From positions 68,683 through 132,682 of the forward strand of contig CAKRHR010000003.1 of NCBI GenBank assembly GCA_934339005.1: a stretch of DNA of 64,000 bases, read 5' to 3'. Numbering within the stretch: position 1 is the stretch's first letter; each line of letters begins with the position of its first letter. Of this stretch, positions 17,142 to 27,217 are shown in pieces. The notes under the pieces are model-generated. The model did no database searches, was not told the DNA's origin, and was given only the letters and a program-made list of their open reading frames with translations. Source of the DNA: an uncultured Catenibacillus sp. Lineage in GTDB: Bacteria > Bacillota > Clostridia > Lachnospirales > Lachnospiraceae. Position numbers and translations under genes: made by a program.

Positions 17142-17233
17142 AGGTTTGTTGCATCCTTTCTGTCATTGCCTTTATTATTTTCATATACAATGAAAAGTAT
17201 TCCTAAAATATTTATTAAATTTCTATACCTTCG

Positions 17234-17263
17234 TTGACATAAAAATAAAAATACTGTTATAAT
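17234..17263 (+). promoter_or_regulatory. Strong promoter of citrate synthase
   Basis: Consensus TTGACA (17234-17239) and TATAAT (17258-17263) with an 18-base spacer, 34 bases before the coding start. Confidence 0.85.
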
Positions 17264-17296
17264 CTACGTAGAACAAAAAGGAAAGGTGGAAATCAA

Positions 17297-18661
17297 ATGG
17301 CAGTTAAAGATATTGGGACTTTGTCACCGGAGATATTTGATCTCGCACAAAAGTGCGTGGACAATTCAGGAATAGATACAAGTTTATATGCAAAATATGA
17401 TGTCAAAAAAGGTTTGCGTGATATTAATGGTAAAGGTGTGCTTGCGGGTCTGACAGAGATTTCAGAGATTCAGTCTTCAAAAATTGTGGACGGTAAGAGC
17501 ATACCTTGTGAGGGTCAGCTGTTTTATCGTGGCCAGAATATTGAAAATCTGGTGAAGGGCTTTATTAGAGAAGATCGTTTTGGCTTTGAAGAAGTGACTT
17601 ATCTGCTGTTATTTGGTGAACTGCCAAATAAAACACAGCTTGCGGATTTTTGCAAGCTACTCAATTCCTACAGAACATTACCGACAAACTTTACAAGAGA
17701 TGTCATTATGAAAGCACCAAGCAGTGATATTATGAACTCTCTGGCGCGAAGTGTGCTGACATTGTATGGCTATGACAGCAATGCCAATGATACATCCATT
17801 CCGAATGTACTGCGTCAGTGTCTGATGTTGATCAGCGTTTTCCCGATGCTGGCAGTTTACAGCTATCAGGCATATAACCATTACATTTGTGACAAGAGTT
17901 TGTATATCCATTATCCGGACCCGAATTTGTCAACTGCGGAAAACATTTTAAGAATGTTAAGACCGGATAAAGCATATTCTCATCTTGAGGCGAAGGTATT
18001 GGACATTGCACTTGTACTGCACATGGAACATGGCGGTGGTAACAATTCCACATTTACAACACACGTTGTATCCTCATCAGGTACAGATACTTATTCTGCC
18101 ATTGCCGCGGCACTCGGTTCATTAAAGGGACCGAAGCATGGTGGTGCGAATATCAAAGTTGTTGAGATGTTTAATGATCTGCGTCTGAATGTCAGAGATA
18201 CGACAGATGAGGATGAGTTAAGAGAGTACCTCATTAAATTGCTGGACAAGAAAGCGTTTGACGGCAAAGGTTTGATTTATGGTATGGGACATGCGGTTTA
18301 TTCTATTTCTGATCCGCGTGCCAACATCTTTAAGGGCTTTGTAGAGCAGCTTGCCAAAGAAAAAGACCGTACAGCAGATTTTAAACTGTACTCAACCGTT
18401 GAAAGACTTGCAAAAGAAGTCATTGCGAAGAAGCGCCATATTTACAAGGGCGTTAGTGCCAACGTCGATTTTTACAGTGGTTTTGTGTACAGCATGCTCG
18501 ATTTGCCGCTGAACTTATTTACACCAATATTTGCGATAGCACGAATCACCGGATGGAGTGCACATCGTATTGAGGAATTAATCAATGTTGATAAGATTAT
18601 CCGTCCGGCTTATCAGTGCATCAAAGAACGTGTGCCATATGTAGCACTTGATGAAAGATAA
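17297..18661 (+). CDS. Citrate synthase (Si-type family)
   Basis: Condenses oxaloacetate with acetyl-CoA, the first step toward 2-oxoglutarate and glutamate. 454 residues, longer than the ~430 of the E. coli enzyme, with ~60 extra N-terminal residues. Active-site elements are HMEHGGGNNSTFTTHVVSSS, LKGPKHGGAN, YGMGHAVYSISDPRA and the aspartate in VDFYSGFVYSMLDLP. 2-methylcitrate synthase belongs to the same family; no prp genes are near and an aconitase-family gene is in the window, so citrate is favoured. It stands alone behind a strong promoter and converges with the CYTH gene with a single base between the stop codons. Confidence 0.93.
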   Translation: MAVKDIGTLSPEIFDLAQKCVDNSGIDTSLYAKYDVKKGLRDINGKGVLAGLTEISEIQSSKIVDGKSIPCEGQLFYRGQNIENLVKGFIREDRFGFEEVTYLLLFGELPNKTQLADFCKLLNSYRTLPTNFTRDVIMKAPSSDIMNSLARSVLTLYGYDSNANDTSIPNVLRQCLMLISVFPMLAVYSYQAYNHYICDKSLYIHYPDPNLSTAENILRMLRPDKAYSHLEAKVLDIALVLHMEHGGGNNSTFTTHVVSSSGTDTYSAIAAALGSLKGPKHGGANIKVVEMFNDLRLNVRDTTDEDELREYLIKLLDKKAFDGKGLIYGMGHAVYSISDPRANIFKGFVEQLAKEKDRTADFKLYSTVERLAKEVIAKKRHIYKGVSANVDFYSGFVYSMLDLPLNLFTPIFAIARITGWSAHRIEELINVDKIIRPAYQCIKERVPYVALDER

Positions 18662-18662
18662 A

Positions 18663-19184
18663 TTATTTGCCCTGGGAAAGTCGGCTGTTATGGTATTTTG
18701 TGGAGAAAGTGACGTCCTCGCCAAACCATGACGGTGGTGTGAATGCATTGGCTTCCTCGGTTGAACCAAATTCTACTTCAGCAATCTGAAGACCTGCATA
18801 AGTATCTTCAAATATATCAAGTTCAACGGTTAAGTTTGGATTGATGGCAACATTATTTGACGAAGTATCTTTGGTGCCGATGTCCTCACCTACAGTTATC
18901 GCCTCCCACGCATCTAACAGTGGTATTAAATAACGTCTTTTCGTAATAACGATACCATCTGCTTTGGTGATGAGGTGGTCGTAGGATTCTTTATCCAGAG
19001 GCAGATTATATTCCTCCCGTGCCATCATACCGGAAGATTTGTAAGTCAGATAATAGTTGTCATTTTGGCGGCGCACACGCACGACAGGTTTTGTGTTTAA
19101 ATAACCCTGCTCAATTAAAAGACAGGGATAATCTTCGAGATTTAATGGGATATTTTCAATTAAATATTTACGTTCGATTTCCAT
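18663..19184 (-). CDS. CYTH-domain triphosphate tunnel metalloenzyme
   Basis: 173 residues with the diagnostic ExExK start (MEIERKYLI), then VVRVRRQNDNYYLTYKSSG, VITKRRYLIPL, LTVELDIFEDTYAGLQIAEVEF and the terminal DVTFSTKYHNSRLS. The beta-tunnel binds triphosphate and divalent metal; bacterial members are mostly inorganic triphosphatases, and adenylate cyclase is possible. ATG 19184 is preferred over the upstream in-frame ATG 19229 because AAAGGAG sits eight bases before it. Its 3' end abuts citrate synthase tail to tail with no terminator between, so the two transcripts must overlap antisense. Confidence 0.92.
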   Translation of the reverse strand: MEIERKYLIENIPLNLEDYPCLLIEQGYLNTKPVVRVRRQNDNYYLTYKSSGMMAREEYNLPLDKESYDHLITKADGIVITKRRYLIPLLDAWEAITVGEDIGTKDTSSNNVAINPNLTVELDIFEDTYAGLQIAEVEFGSTEEANAFTPPSWFGEDVTFSTKYHNSRLSQGK

Positions 19185-19229
19185 AGAAGGACACTCCTTT
19201 AGTTGATTTATAAATGATATATATGTCAT

Positions 19230-19590
19230 TTAGTATTATGCTTTTATTATGAGATGTATCAATAAATTTAAAGTGTTTATTCAATACATTTAGCATTAGT
19301 ATACGTCACAAACCACATTTTTCCAACATATAATTTGAAAACTCCGCTCATAATAGGTGTACAGACACAAGATGCTTTTTGTATCAATCTACAGAATATT
19401 CTATAGGATATTCTATAGGATATTCAGAGTCCTGAAGAATACCTAAATCCTCAAAGCAAAAAATAACACATGTATGCAGATATAAGTGTCATTTGATTTC
19501 TGGATTAGATAAGTTCCTTGGTTAGATATATAAAAAAAGTCTCGCTGTCTGATAAAATATACCAAATTTATAAAACGGAGGCGGATGAAC
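19230..19590. other. Gene-free 360-base stretch before the SASP gene
   Basis: AT-rich, no convincing ORF. It holds an AAATGA/TCATTT palindrome in the CYTH promoter area (about 19214-19233) and a short direct repeat of the 12-base unit GATATTCTATAG near 19396-19426 (two full copies and part of a third). A forespore promoter for the SASP should lie near its end, but I could not assign -35 and -10 elements with confidence. Confidence 0.5.
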
Positions 19591-19818
19591 ATGTCAAATT
19601 CATCAAGTGGTACAGGCTCAAACGGCAGCCGTATGGAAGTGCCGCAGGCTAAAGACGCAATGAACAAACTGAAAATGGAAGTGGCCAGTGAAATCGGTGT
19701 GAACTTAAAAGAAGGTTACAATGGTGACCTCACATCAGCCCAGACAGGTTCTGTTGGTGGCGAGATGGTTCGACGTATGATTAAAAAACAGGAAGAGCAG
19801 ATGTCACAGGGACAGTAA
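19591..19818 (+). CDS. Alpha/beta-type small acid-soluble spore protein
   Basis: 75 residues. Binds and protects DNA in the forespore and spore core. MEVPQAKDAMNKLKMEVASE continues into the GPR protease recognition region EVASEIGV, followed by GDLTSAQTGSVGGEMVRRMI, the conserved DNA-binding part. The N-terminal run SNSSSGTGSNGS is typical low complexity. CGGAGG (19576-19581) fits ATG 19591 with nine bases' spacing better than ATG 19585 with three. This is the clearest sporulation marker in the window. Confidence 0.95.
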   Translation: MSNSSSGTGSNGSRMEVPQAKDAMNKLKMEVASEIGVNLKEGYNGDLTSAQTGSVGGEMVRRMIKKQEEQMSQGQ

Positions 19819-19841
19819 CCCATTTTTTTAGTGACAGGAAG

Positions 19842-19886
19842 GCATCGTCAATTTATCAGAATGGATAAATTGGCGGTGTCTTTGTG
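19842..19886 (+). terminator. SASP terminator
   Basis: CGTCAATTTATC pairs with GATAAATTGGCG over a six-base loop, with further GC pairs outside; followed by the weak T-rich TCTTTGTGTCTT. Confidence 0.65.
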
Positions 19887-19959
19887 TCTTGACGGGTGAC
19901 GTTGCAAAGAAAAATTCCCACAAATCCCCATAAAATCAGCACATTTCAGGAAAAAATAC

Positions 19960-19988
19960 TTTACATATAAGGTTGCATATTATATAAT
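19960..19988 (+). promoter_or_regulatory. Promoter of the tig-clpP-clpX cluster
   Basis: TTTACA (19960-19965), 17 bases, TATAAT (19983-19988), about 50 bases upstream of trigger factor. Confidence 0.8.
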
Positions 19989-20040
19989 ACTGTTCAGAGT
20001 GCGTTAAAAAATAAAAGTATTCGTAAAAGGAGTTATTATA

Positions 20041-21354
20041 ATGAGTGTACAGGTAGAAACATTAGAAAAGAACATGGCCAAATTAACTATTACAGTGCCA
20101 GCAGACAAATTTGTAGAAGCAACAAAGAAAGCATACAACAAAAATAAAAACAGATTTGCTATCCCAGGCTTCCGTAAAGGCAAAGTGCCTATGGTAATGA
20201 TCGAAAAGATGTATGGTCCTTCTGTATTCTATGAAGATGCAGCAAATGACCTTATGCCAGGCGCATATGCAGATGCAGCAGAAGAAAGTGGTCTTGAGAT
20301 CGTTTCCAGACCAGCAATTGACGTTACTCAGATTGAAAAAGGCAAAGACTTCATCTTCACAGCAGAAGTTGCTACAAAACCAGAAGCAGAACTTGGTCAG
20401 TACAAAGGTATCGAAGTTGAAAAGACAGAAATTACAGTTACAGACGAAGATGTAGATGCAGAAATCAAGAAAACACAGGAACAGCAGTCAAGAGAAGTGA
20501 CAGTTGAACGTCCTGCAGAAAATGGTGATACAGTTGTTATCGACTATGCTGGTACAATCGACGGTGTTGCATTTGACGGTGGTTCAGCTACAGGTCATTC
20601 ACTTGTACTTGGTTCAGGTTCATTCATCCCAGGTTTTGAAGATCAGCTCGTTGGCGCTACAGCAGGCAGTGATGTAGAAGTTAAAGTAACATTCCCAGAA
20701 GATTATCATGCAAAAGACCTTGCTGGCAAAGAAGCTGTATTCGCTTGCAAAGTTAACGAAGTTAAGACAAAAGAATATCCTGAAATCGATGACGAATTCG
20801 CTCAGGATGTATCTGATTTCGATACACTTGCTGAGTACAAAGAAGATGTTAAGAAGAACCTTACAGAAAAGAAAGAAGCTCAGGCTAAATCAGAAAAACA
20901 GCAGAAGGTTATGGACAAGATTATTGAAAACGCAACAATCGAAATTCCAGATCCAATGGTAGATACACAGGCTGAAAACATGGTTGATGAATATGCTCAG
21001 CGTCTTGCTTATCAGGGACTTCAGCTTGAACAGTACCTTCAGTTCACAGGTATGACAGTAGATGCATTTAAGGATCAGTTAAAACCTCAGGCATTAAAGA
21101 ACATCCAGAGCAGACTTGTACTTGAAGCAGTGATCAAAGCAGAAGGTATTGAAGCTACAGAAGAAGACCTTCAGGCTGAAATCAATAAGATGAAAGAATC
21201 TTACAACATGTCTGATGAAGATATGGACAAATACATGACAGATGATTTCAAAGACCAGATTAAGAAAGACCTTGCAGCTCAGAAAGCTGTTGAGTTTGTT
21301 GCTGATGCAGCAGTTGAAGTTGAAGCAGCACCTGTAGATGTTACAGAAGAATAA
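20041..21354 (+). CDS. tig: Trigger factor, ribosome-associated chaperone and peptidyl-prolyl isomerase
   Basis: 437 residues. The N-terminal ribosome-binding domain has the signature FRKGKVPMVMIEKMYG (GFRxGKxP). The FKBP-type isomerase domain is around 150-245 (GDTVVIDYAGTIDGVAFDGG, SFIPGFEDQLVGA). The helical C-terminal chaperone arms follow, ending in a short acidic tail. It binds nascent chains at the ribosome exit. First gene of the protein quality-control cluster; AAAGGAG is just upstream of ATG 20041. Confidence 0.98.
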   Translation: MSVQVETLEKNMAKLTITVPADKFVEATKKAYNKNKNRFAIPGFRKGKVPMVMIEKMYGPSVFYEDAANDLMPGAYADAAEESGLEIVSRPAIDVTQIEKGKDFIFTAEVATKPEAELGQYKGIEVEKTEITVTDEDVDAEIKKTQEQQSREVTVERPAENGDTVVIDYAGTIDGVAFDGGSATGHSLVLGSGSFIPGFEDQLVGATAGSDVEVKVTFPEDYHAKDLAGKEAVFACKVNEVKTKEYPEIDDEFAQDVSDFDTLAEYKEDVKKNLTEKKEAQAKSEKQQKVMDKIIENATIEIPDPMVDTQAENMVDEYAQRLAYQGLQLEQYLQFTGMTVDAFKDQLKPQALKNIQSRLVLEAVIKAEGIEATEEDLQAEINKMKESYNMSDEDMDKYMTDDFKDQIKKDLAAQKAVEFVADAAVEVEAAPVDVTEE

Positions 21355-21369
21355 TTAATAAGGACAACT

Positions 21370-21415
21370 GACGAAGCATCATGTCCGGTCATCTGACTGT
21401 ACATGGTGCATCGTC
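21370..21415 (+). promoter_or_regulatory. Intergenic stem-loop between tig and clpP
   Basis: GACGAAGCATCATGTCC (21370-21386) and GTACATGGTGCATCGTC (21399-21415) pair at most positions over a 12-base loop. No T-run follows, so it is more likely an RNA processing or stability element that separates tig and clpP expression than a terminator. Confidence 0.55.
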
Positions 21416-21463
21416 TTATTAGAGGAAAAACTATTTCCCAAATAATATGGAGGAGGCATGGAT

Positions 21464-22048
21464 ATGAGTTTAGTTCCATATGTCATTGAGCAGACAAGCA
21501 GAGGCGAACGTTCCTATGATATTTATTCAAGACTTTTAAAAGACAGAATCATTTTCCTTGGAGAAGAAGTGACAGATGCATCCGCAAGCATTATTGTTTC
21601 ACAGCTCTTATTCCTTGAATCAGAAGACCCGGGCAAGGACATCAGCCTTTATATTAACAGCCCTGGCGGTTCCGTATCCGCAGGTCTTGCCATTTATGAC
21701 ACAATGCAGTACATCAAGTGTGACGTATCCACAATCTGTATGGGTATGGCTGCAAGTATGGGTGCATTTTTGTTAGCCGGTGGTACAAAAGGCAAACGTA
21801 TGGCACTGCCTAATTCAACAATCATGATTCATCAGCCTTCCGGCGGTGCACAGGGACAGGCAACAGATATTAAGATTGTGGCAGACCGCATTCTTTACAT
21901 AAGAAAACGTTTAAATGAAATCCTTGCAGCAAATACTGGACAGCCATTGTCACAGATTGAGATTGATACAGAGCGTGATAATTATATGACAGCTCAGGCT
22001 GCGATGGAATATGGTCTGATTGACCAGGTAATTGAGAATAGAAAGTAA
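21464..22048 (+). CDS. clpP: ATP-dependent Clp protease proteolytic subunit
   Basis: 194 residues, the usual mature size. Forms the barrel-shaped tetradecamer that degrades substrates unfolded by ClpX and other Clp ATPases. The triad is visible: Ser98 in [10 protein letters not shown], His123 in IMIHQPSGG, Asp172 in TERDNYM. Two ATGs compete; GGAGGAGG ends one base before ATG 21458 and seven before ATG 21464, so 21464 is chosen. No CtsR box was seen upstream. Confidence 0.98.
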   Translation: MSLVPYVIEQTSRGERSYDIYSRLLKDRIIFLGEEVTDASASIIVSQLLFLESEDPGKDISLYINSPGGSVSAGLAIYDTMQYIKCDVSTICMGMAASMGAFLLAGGTKGKRMALPNSTIMIHQPSGGAQGQATDIKIVADRILYIRKRLNEILAANTGQPLSQIEIDTERDNYMTAQAAMEYGLIDQVIENRK

Positions 22049-22061
22049 GAGGGATGTCCGT

Positions 22062-23363
22062 ATGGCAAGTCGTAACGACGAGAAGAAAATACAGGCAAGA
22101 TGTTCTTTTTGTAATAAATCCGAGGACCAGGTCAGAAAGCTGATTGCAGGTCCAAACGCATTTATCTGCGACCAGTGCGTGGATATCTGCGCAGAAATTA
22201 TTGACGAAGAATTTGTCAGCAGTCCGTCCACAGATGGTATTCAGTTATTAAAACCTATGGAAATCAAAGAATTTCTGGATGAATATGTTGTTGGACAGGA
22301 CCAGGCAAAGAAGGTACTTTCCGTAGCGGTTTATAACCACTACAAACGTATATTGTCAAATGACCGCAGAAATGATGTTGAACTTCAGAAAAGTAATGTC
22401 ATCATGGTTGGACCGACAGGTTCAGGTAAAACTTTGCTGGCACAGACACTTGCAAAGATGTTAAATGTGCCATTTGCGATTGCAGATGCGACAGCACTGA
22501 CAGAAGCAGGTTATGTCGGTGAAGACGTTGAAAACATTCTTCTGAAGCTGATCCAGGCTGCAGATTATGATATTGAGCGTGCAGAAACAGGTATCATTTA
22601 CGTGGATGAGATTGATAAAATCACACGAAAAGGTGAGAATGTATCCATTACCCGTGATGTGTCTGGTGAAGGCGTACAGCAGGCATTGTTAAAGATTATT
22701 GAAGGTACAGTAGCAAGTGTGCCGCCTCAGGGTGGACGTAAACATCCACATCAGGAATTTATCCAGATTGATACATCAAATATCCTGTTTATCTGCGGTG
22801 GTGCTTTTGATGGTCTTGAAAAGATTATTGAATCCCGTACAGGACACAAATCCATGGGATTTGGTGCTCAGATTCGTAAGACTGAAGAAGAAAAAGACAT
22901 GGGCGAACTGTTGCGTCAGGTATTGCCTCAGGATTTTGTCAAATTCGGTCTGATTCCTGAATTTATCGGTCGTGTGCCTGTATGTGTTACTTTGGATCCA
23001 TTGGATGAGCATGCACTGACACAGATTCTGACAGAGCCAAAGAATGCAATTGTAAAGCAGTATCAGAAATTATTTGATATGGATGCTGTGAAGCTGACAT
23101 TTACACCGGAAGCCATTCAGGCAATTGCAAAAAAAGCTATCGAACGAAAGACCGGTGCCCGTGGTCTTCGTTCCATTATTGAAAATTCAATGATGGATCT
23201 GATGTACACAATTCCGTCTGATTTATCTGCAATTGAATGCCAGATTACAGAAGATGTCATTATGAAGGGCGAAGCACCTTTGATTATTTACGGTGACAGA
23301 GGTCCGGTGCGCAAAGGCAGCGCAAAGAAACTGCCAAAGAAAAACGGCGGAGAGATTGCCTGA
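22062..23363 (+). CDS. clpX: ATP-dependent Clp protease ATP-binding subunit ClpX
   Basis: 433 residues. Unfoldase that feeds ClpP. An N-terminal zinc-binding domain holds CSFCNKS and [10 protein letters not shown]. The AAA+ core has Walker A GPTGSGKT near 117-124, Walker [11 protein letters not shown], the pore/sensor stretch [12 protein letters not shown], and sensor II in [13 protein letters not shown] 22062 with AAGAGGG upstream is preferred to the in-frame TTG 22032, which overlaps clpP. It begins 13 bases after the clpP stop and is surely co-transcribed. Confidence 0.98.
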   Translation: MASRNDEKKIQARCSFCNKSEDQVRKLIAGPNAFICDQCVDICAEIIDEEFVSSPSTDGIQLLKPMEIKEFLDEYVVGQDQAKKVLSVAVYNHYKRILSNDRRNDVELQKSNVIMVGPTGSGKTLLAQTLAKMLNVPFAIADATALTEAGYVGEDVENILLKLIQAADYDIERAETGIIYVDEIDKITRKGENVSITRDVSGEGVQQALLKIIEGTVASVPPQGGRKHPHQEFIQIDTSNILFICGGAFDGLEKIIESRTGHKSMGFGAQIRKTEEEKDMGELLRQVLPQDFVKFGLIPEFIGRVPVCVTLDPLDEHALTQILTEPKNAIVKQYQKLFDMDAVKLTFTPEAIQAIAKKAIERKTGARGLRSIIENSMMDLMYTIPSDLSAIECQITEDVIMKGEAPLIIYGDRGPVRKGSAKKLPKKNGGEIA

Positions 23364-23455
23364 TTTCGAACATATAATAAACGCATAATATACATAAGAT
23401 AAGAGATGCCATGTAAACATTTTAAGTTGGCATTGTATAAGAATGAAATAAGGAT

Positions 23456-23487
23456 AGAGGATGTTGCGGCCGGTAACATCCTCTTTT
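23456..23487 (+). terminator. Terminator or attenuator between clpX and lon
   Basis: AGAGGATGTT (23456-23465) and AACATCCTCTTTT (23475-23487). A second hairpin ATGCCA/TTGGCAT precedes it. Only 30 bases separate it from the lon start, so lon must depend on read-through or on a promoter upstream of this hairpin. Confidence 0.78.
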
Positions 23488-23517
23488 CTGAAAAACGAAA
23501 GATGAGAGAATAACTAA

Positions 23518-25836
23518 ATGAATGAAATTAGATATACACTTCCTGCGATCGCATTGCGGGGTATGGCTGTTCTTCCGGAGATGGTCGTGCACTTTGATGT
23601 CAGTCGTGAAAAATCTATAACAGCACTTGAAGCTGCTATGGAGGGCGAACAAAATATTTTCCTGATTACTCAAAAAGATGCAGCAATTGAGGAACCTGGT
23701 GTGGAAGACCTTTACACGACAGGTACGGTTGCCAAAATCAAGCAGATTGTCAAGCTCCAGAAGGAACAGATAATTCGGGTGCTTGTGGAAGGCAAATTCA
23801 GAGCACATCTTGAGGAAATGATTAAATCCAAACCGTATTATGAAGCAGAGGTATTGATCCTTGAAGAAGATTCACAGATGGATTTGATTGAGGAAGAGGC
23901 TGCTTTGACTTATTTAAAGAGTGTTTTAAATGAATACGCACAAATCAATAAACAGGTAAGTCAGGAAATGGTGCTTCGTTTCAATGATCTTACGAAGCTG
24001 TCAAAACTTGTGACGAGTCTGTGCAATGAGATACCTTTTGAATACCGTGACCGCCAGAAGCTTCTTGAAGCTACAGACTTAAAGAGCAGATATGAGATTT
24101 TAGCTGCGCTGATGACAAAACAGGTAGATATTTTAAAAATCACAAAAGAGATTTCTGAAAAAGTTAAGGAAAGAATTGACAAGCATCAGAGAGAATATGT
24201 TCTCAGAGAGCAGCTGAAAGTGCTTCGTGAAGAACTTGGCGAGGATGGTCTTGAATCCGATGCAGCAGAATTTGAGCAAAAGCTGGCAGATTTAGATGCG
24301 CCGGAAGAAGTAAAAGAAAAAATCAAACGTGAAATCGAACGATTCAAAAATACGATGGGAAATCCGTCAGAAAGTGGTGTGATTCGCACTTATATTGAAA
24401 CTGTGCTTGAATTGCCATGGAATCGCAAAGGTAAAGATAACGAAGATATAAATCAGGCTGAAAAGATTTTACAGGAGGACCACTATGGTCTGATGAAGGT
24501 CAAAGAGCGTATCATTGAATACTTATCCGTACGTTTGCTGACAAAGAAGGGGGATGCTCCGATACTGTGTCTTGTAGGACCTCCGGGAACAGGTAAGACA
24601 TCTATCGCACGTTCTGTTGCAAGAGCATTAAATAAATCTTATGTGCGCATCAGTCTTGGCGGTGTGCATGATGAATCCGAAATCCGGGGCCACAGAAAGA
24701 CGTATATCGGTGCGATGCCGGGACGTATTGCCCAGGGCTTAAAACAGGCCGGTGTGAGCAATCCTGTGATGCTTTTGGATGAGGTGGACAAGATTGGCAG
24801 TGATTACAAGGGTGATCCGTTTGCAGCGCTGCTGGAAGTCCTTGACAGCGAGCAGAATAATAAATTCAGAGATAATTATGTGGAAATTCCACTGGATTTA
24901 TCAGAGGTTTTATTTATTGCAACTGCAAACTCCGTCCAGACGATTCCAAGACCGCTCTTGGACCGAATGGATTTGATTGAGATTAACAGCTACACTGAAA
25001 ATGAGAAGTTTCACATTGCAAGAAATCACCTGATTCCAAAGCAGCTTGAGCATAATGGTTTAAAGCCAAGACAGATGACGATTACAGACAGTGGTCTGCA
25101 CAAGCTGATCTCTGAATATACAAGAGAAGCTGGTGTACGTAATCTTGAAAGACGTATCGGTGATCTGTGCCGAAAGACAGCCAGAGTTGTCCTTGGTGAG
25201 GATGGCAGAAAGTCTGTGAAAGTTTCTGAAAAGAGTATTGAAAAATACCTTGGTAAGCCGCGTTATACACACGATATGGCATTTGCTGAGCCTCAAATTG
25301 GTATTGTCAGAGGTCTTGCCTGGACAAGTGTCGGCGGCGATACATTGTCTATTGAAGTTAATGTTATGCCTGGAAAAGGCCGTTTTGAACTGACAGGACA
25401 GCTTGGAGATGTCATGAAGGAATCTGCACAGGCAGGTATCAGTTATATCCGTTCCACAGCAAAAGACCTTGGCATCAAGAAGACATTTTTTGATGAGCAT
25501 GATATCCATATTCATATTCCTGAGGGTGCAGTACCAAAGGATGGTCCAAGTGCAGGTATTACCATGGCAACAGCCATGATTTCTGCCATTACAGAACGTC
25601 CGGTACGTGCAGATATTGCTATGACCGGTGAAATTACACTGCGCGGTCGTGTACTGCCAATCGGAGGACTTAAAGAAAAGATTCTTGCAGCGAAGATGGC
25701 TGGCATTAAATTGGTGATTGTACCTGTTGAAAATAAACGTGATATCGAAGAACTGGAAGCTGAAATTACAGAAGATATCAAAATCGTTTTTGCATCGACA
25801 ATGGAGGATGTTTTAAAATGGTCATTAAAAATGTAA
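23518..25836 (+). CDS. lon: ATP-dependent endopeptidase La (Lon, LonA type)
   Basis: 772 residues. Degrades misfolded and regulatory proteins. The N-terminal substrate-binding LAN domain covers ~1-200 ([19 protein letters not shown]). The AAA+ module has Walker A GPPGTGKT near 354 and Walker [12 protein letters not shown]. The C-terminal protease domain has Ser678 in KDGPSAG and the dyad lysine in [13 protein letters not shown]. Only a weak GAGAG ribosome site precedes ATG 23518. Its 3' end overlaps ysxC by 19 bases. Confidence 0.98.
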   Translation: MNEIRYTLPAIALRGMAVLPEMVVHFDVSREKSITALEAAMEGEQNIFLITQKDAAIEEPGVEDLYTTGTVAKIKQIVKLQKEQIIRVLVEGKFRAHLEEMIKSKPYYEAEVLILEEDSQMDLIEEEAALTYLKSVLNEYAQINKQVSQEMVLRFNDLTKLSKLVTSLCNEIPFEYRDRQKLLEATDLKSRYEILAALMTKQVDILKITKEISEKVKERIDKHQREYVLREQLKVLREELGEDGLESDAAEFEQKLADLDAPEEVKEKIKREIERFKNTMGNPSESGVIRTYIETVLELPWNRKGKDNEDINQAEKILQEDHYGLMKVKERIIEYLSVRLLTKKGDAPILCLVGPPGTGKTSIARSVARALNKSYVRISLGGVHDESEIRGHRKTYIGAMPGRIAQGLKQAGVSNPVMLLDEVDKIGSDYKGDPFAALLEVLDSEQNNKFRDNYVEIPLDLSEVLFIATANSVQTIPRPLLDRMDLIEINSYTENEKFHIARNHLIPKQLEHNGLKPRQMTITDSGLHKLISEYTREAGVRNLERRIGDLCRKTARVVLGEDGRKSVKVSEKSIEKYLGKPRYTHDMAFAEPQIGIVRGLAWTSVGGDTLSIEVNVMPGKGRFELTGQLGDVMKESAQAGISYIRSTAKDLGIKKTFFDEHDIHIHIPEGAVPKDGPSAGITMATAMISAITERPVRADIAMTGEITLRGRVLPIGGLKEKILAAKMAGIKLVIVPVENKRDIEELEAEITEDIKIVFASTMEDVLKWSLKM

Positions 25837-26447
25837 ATCTTGAAACAGTCTGCGGTATTACAAGTACACTTCCGGAGAATTTACTCCCGGAAGTGGCATT
25901 TGCAGGCAAATCAAATGTAGGTAAATCATCACTGATTAACGGTCTGATGAATAGAAAATCCTATGCGAGAACAAGCTCACAGCCGGGTAAAACACAGACT
26001 ATTAACTTTTATAATATTAACGAAGAATTATATTTTGTGGATTTACCGGGTTATGGTTATGCTAAGGTTTCCAAGGAAACAAAGGCAAAATGGGGCAAGA
26101 TGATTGAACGTTATCTGCGCACCTCAAAGCAGCTCAGACTTGTATTTTTGCTGATTGATATCCGGCATGAGCCATCACAGAATGATGTAGACATGTACGA
26201 TTGGATTGTCAGCAATGGTTTTTATCCGGTCATCATCATGACAAAGCTGGATAAAATCAACCGCAGTCAGGTTCAGAAACACACAAAGATGATTCGCCAG
26301 AAATTAAATGTTGCCGAAGGCACCCCAATGGTGCCGTTCTCCGCCGTCACAAAAGCCGGCCGCGACGAAATCTGGGAACTCATCGAAACTTATGCATTGT
26401 CAGATGAGATGTATGAGGATGAAGAAGAGGATAACGACGAAAGATAA
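25818..26447 (+). CDS. ysxC: Ribosome biogenesis GTP-binding protein YsxC/EngB
   Basis: 209 residues. Essential GTPase for late 50S subunit assembly. G1 [12 protein letters not shown]2/switch [12 protein letters not shown]3 [11 protein letters not shown]4 TKLDKI and the C-terminal [16 protein letters not shown] are all intact. An acidic tail ([10 protein letters not shown]) ends the protein. Start ATG 25818 lies inside lon, with GGAGG ten bases upstream; lon-ysxC coupling is conserved in Firmicutes. Confidence 0.97.
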   Translation: MVIKNVNLETVCGITSTLPENLLPEVAFAGKSNVGKSSLINGLMNRKSYARTSSQPGKTQTINFYNINEELYFVDLPGYGYAKVSKETKAKWGKMIERYLRTSKQLRLVFLLIDIRHEPSQNDVDMYDWIVSNGFYPVIIMTKLDKINRSQVQKHTKMIRQKLNVAEGTPMVPFSAVTKAGRDEIWELIETYALSDEMYEDEEEDNDER

Positions 26448-26451
26448 ATTA

Positions 26452-26533
26452 AACAGCATTGTGATGCATAGGTCAAAATATGTGTTGCAATGCTGTTTTG
26501 CATATAAAAAATATGTGTCAGGATGCTGTTTTT
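26452..26533 (+). terminator. Terminator after ysxC with a repeated tail
   Basis: AACAGCATTG (26452-26461) pairs with CAATGCTGTT (26488-26497), then TTTTG. The stretch AAAATATGTGT...ATGCTGTTTT occurs twice in direct order (about 26476-26499 and 26507-26533), giving a second T-run. Confidence 0.65.
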
Positions 26534-26663
26534 TATTTTCGTGTGCTTGACTGATTTTTCATGTGTCTGATTGTGTGAATAAATGTTTGATAGGAAAACT
26601 CAAAAGATAATGAAAATATTGAATCTGAAATATTTGCATTAGAATGTGAAAAGTAATGAAAAT

Positions 26664-26693
26664 TTGACAGATTTCACGTATAATGAGTATAGA
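26664..26693 (+). promoter_or_regulatory. Promoter of the small accessory gene cluster
   Basis: TTGACA (26664-26669), 18 bases, TATAGA (26688-26693). A TATAAT lies within the spacer (26679-26684), pairing with ATGAAA as an alternative. Confidence 0.6.
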
Positions 26694-26741
26694 CTCTATA
26701 GCTGAAAAATAACAGTCTGGGGGGAAAGGATTAAAAGAAAA

Positions 26742-27188
26742 ATGATGATTCGAAAAGCAAAAGCATGTGATTTGTCAAGAATCGCGGAAATTTATGTGTT
26801 TAATAACAGAATCAATTATTTTCCGATTTTTAAAGATGTTGAATATTCTTTCGGCGAGATGCAGGTTGTATCGCTGATTGACAACTACTTTAAAAAAGAA
26901 GAAGTGCTTCAGAACATTTATGTTTTTGAGGATAAAGTTGTCAAAGGATTTATACAAATTCATCAGACGGAAATCTGCAAATTATATGTAGACCCATGTT
27001 TTCAGGGTGAAGGTATTGGTAAAATGCTTATTGAATTTGCTATTAATGAGTGCAGTGTCGACCATTTATGGGCACTGGAAAAAAATAAAAGAGCAATCGC
27101 ATTTTATATTGAAAATGGTTTCAGATTGTCGGGGAAAAGACAATTTGAAGAAGATACAACGGAGTATTTAGTCGAATTAAAGAGATAA
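26742..27188 (+). CDS. GNAT-family N-acetyltransferase
   Basis: 148 residues. The GNAT core is clear: MIRKAKACDLSRIAEIYVFN at the N-terminus, LYVDPCFQGEGIGKMLIEFA carrying the acetyl-CoA pyrophosphate loop (Q/RxxGxG/A) and NKRAIAFYIENGFRLSGKRQ in the last strand-helix. RimI-like or small-molecule acetylation is possible; the substrate cannot be told. ATG 26742 and 26745 are adjacent. It begins a run of small genes (VOC protein, DUF6440 protein, TIM-barrel-like protein) spaced by 29-36 bases or overlapping. Confidence 0.88.
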   Translation: MMIRKAKACDLSRIAEIYVFNNRINYFPIFKDVEYSFGEMQVVSLIDNYFKKEEVLQNIYVFEDKVVKGFIQIHQTEICKLYVDPCFQGEGIGKMLIEFAINECSVDHLWALEKNKRAIAFYIENGFRLSGKRQFEEDTTEYLVELKR

Positions 27189-27217
27189 ATGACTGATAAA
27201 AAAGAAAGGGAAAGTTT

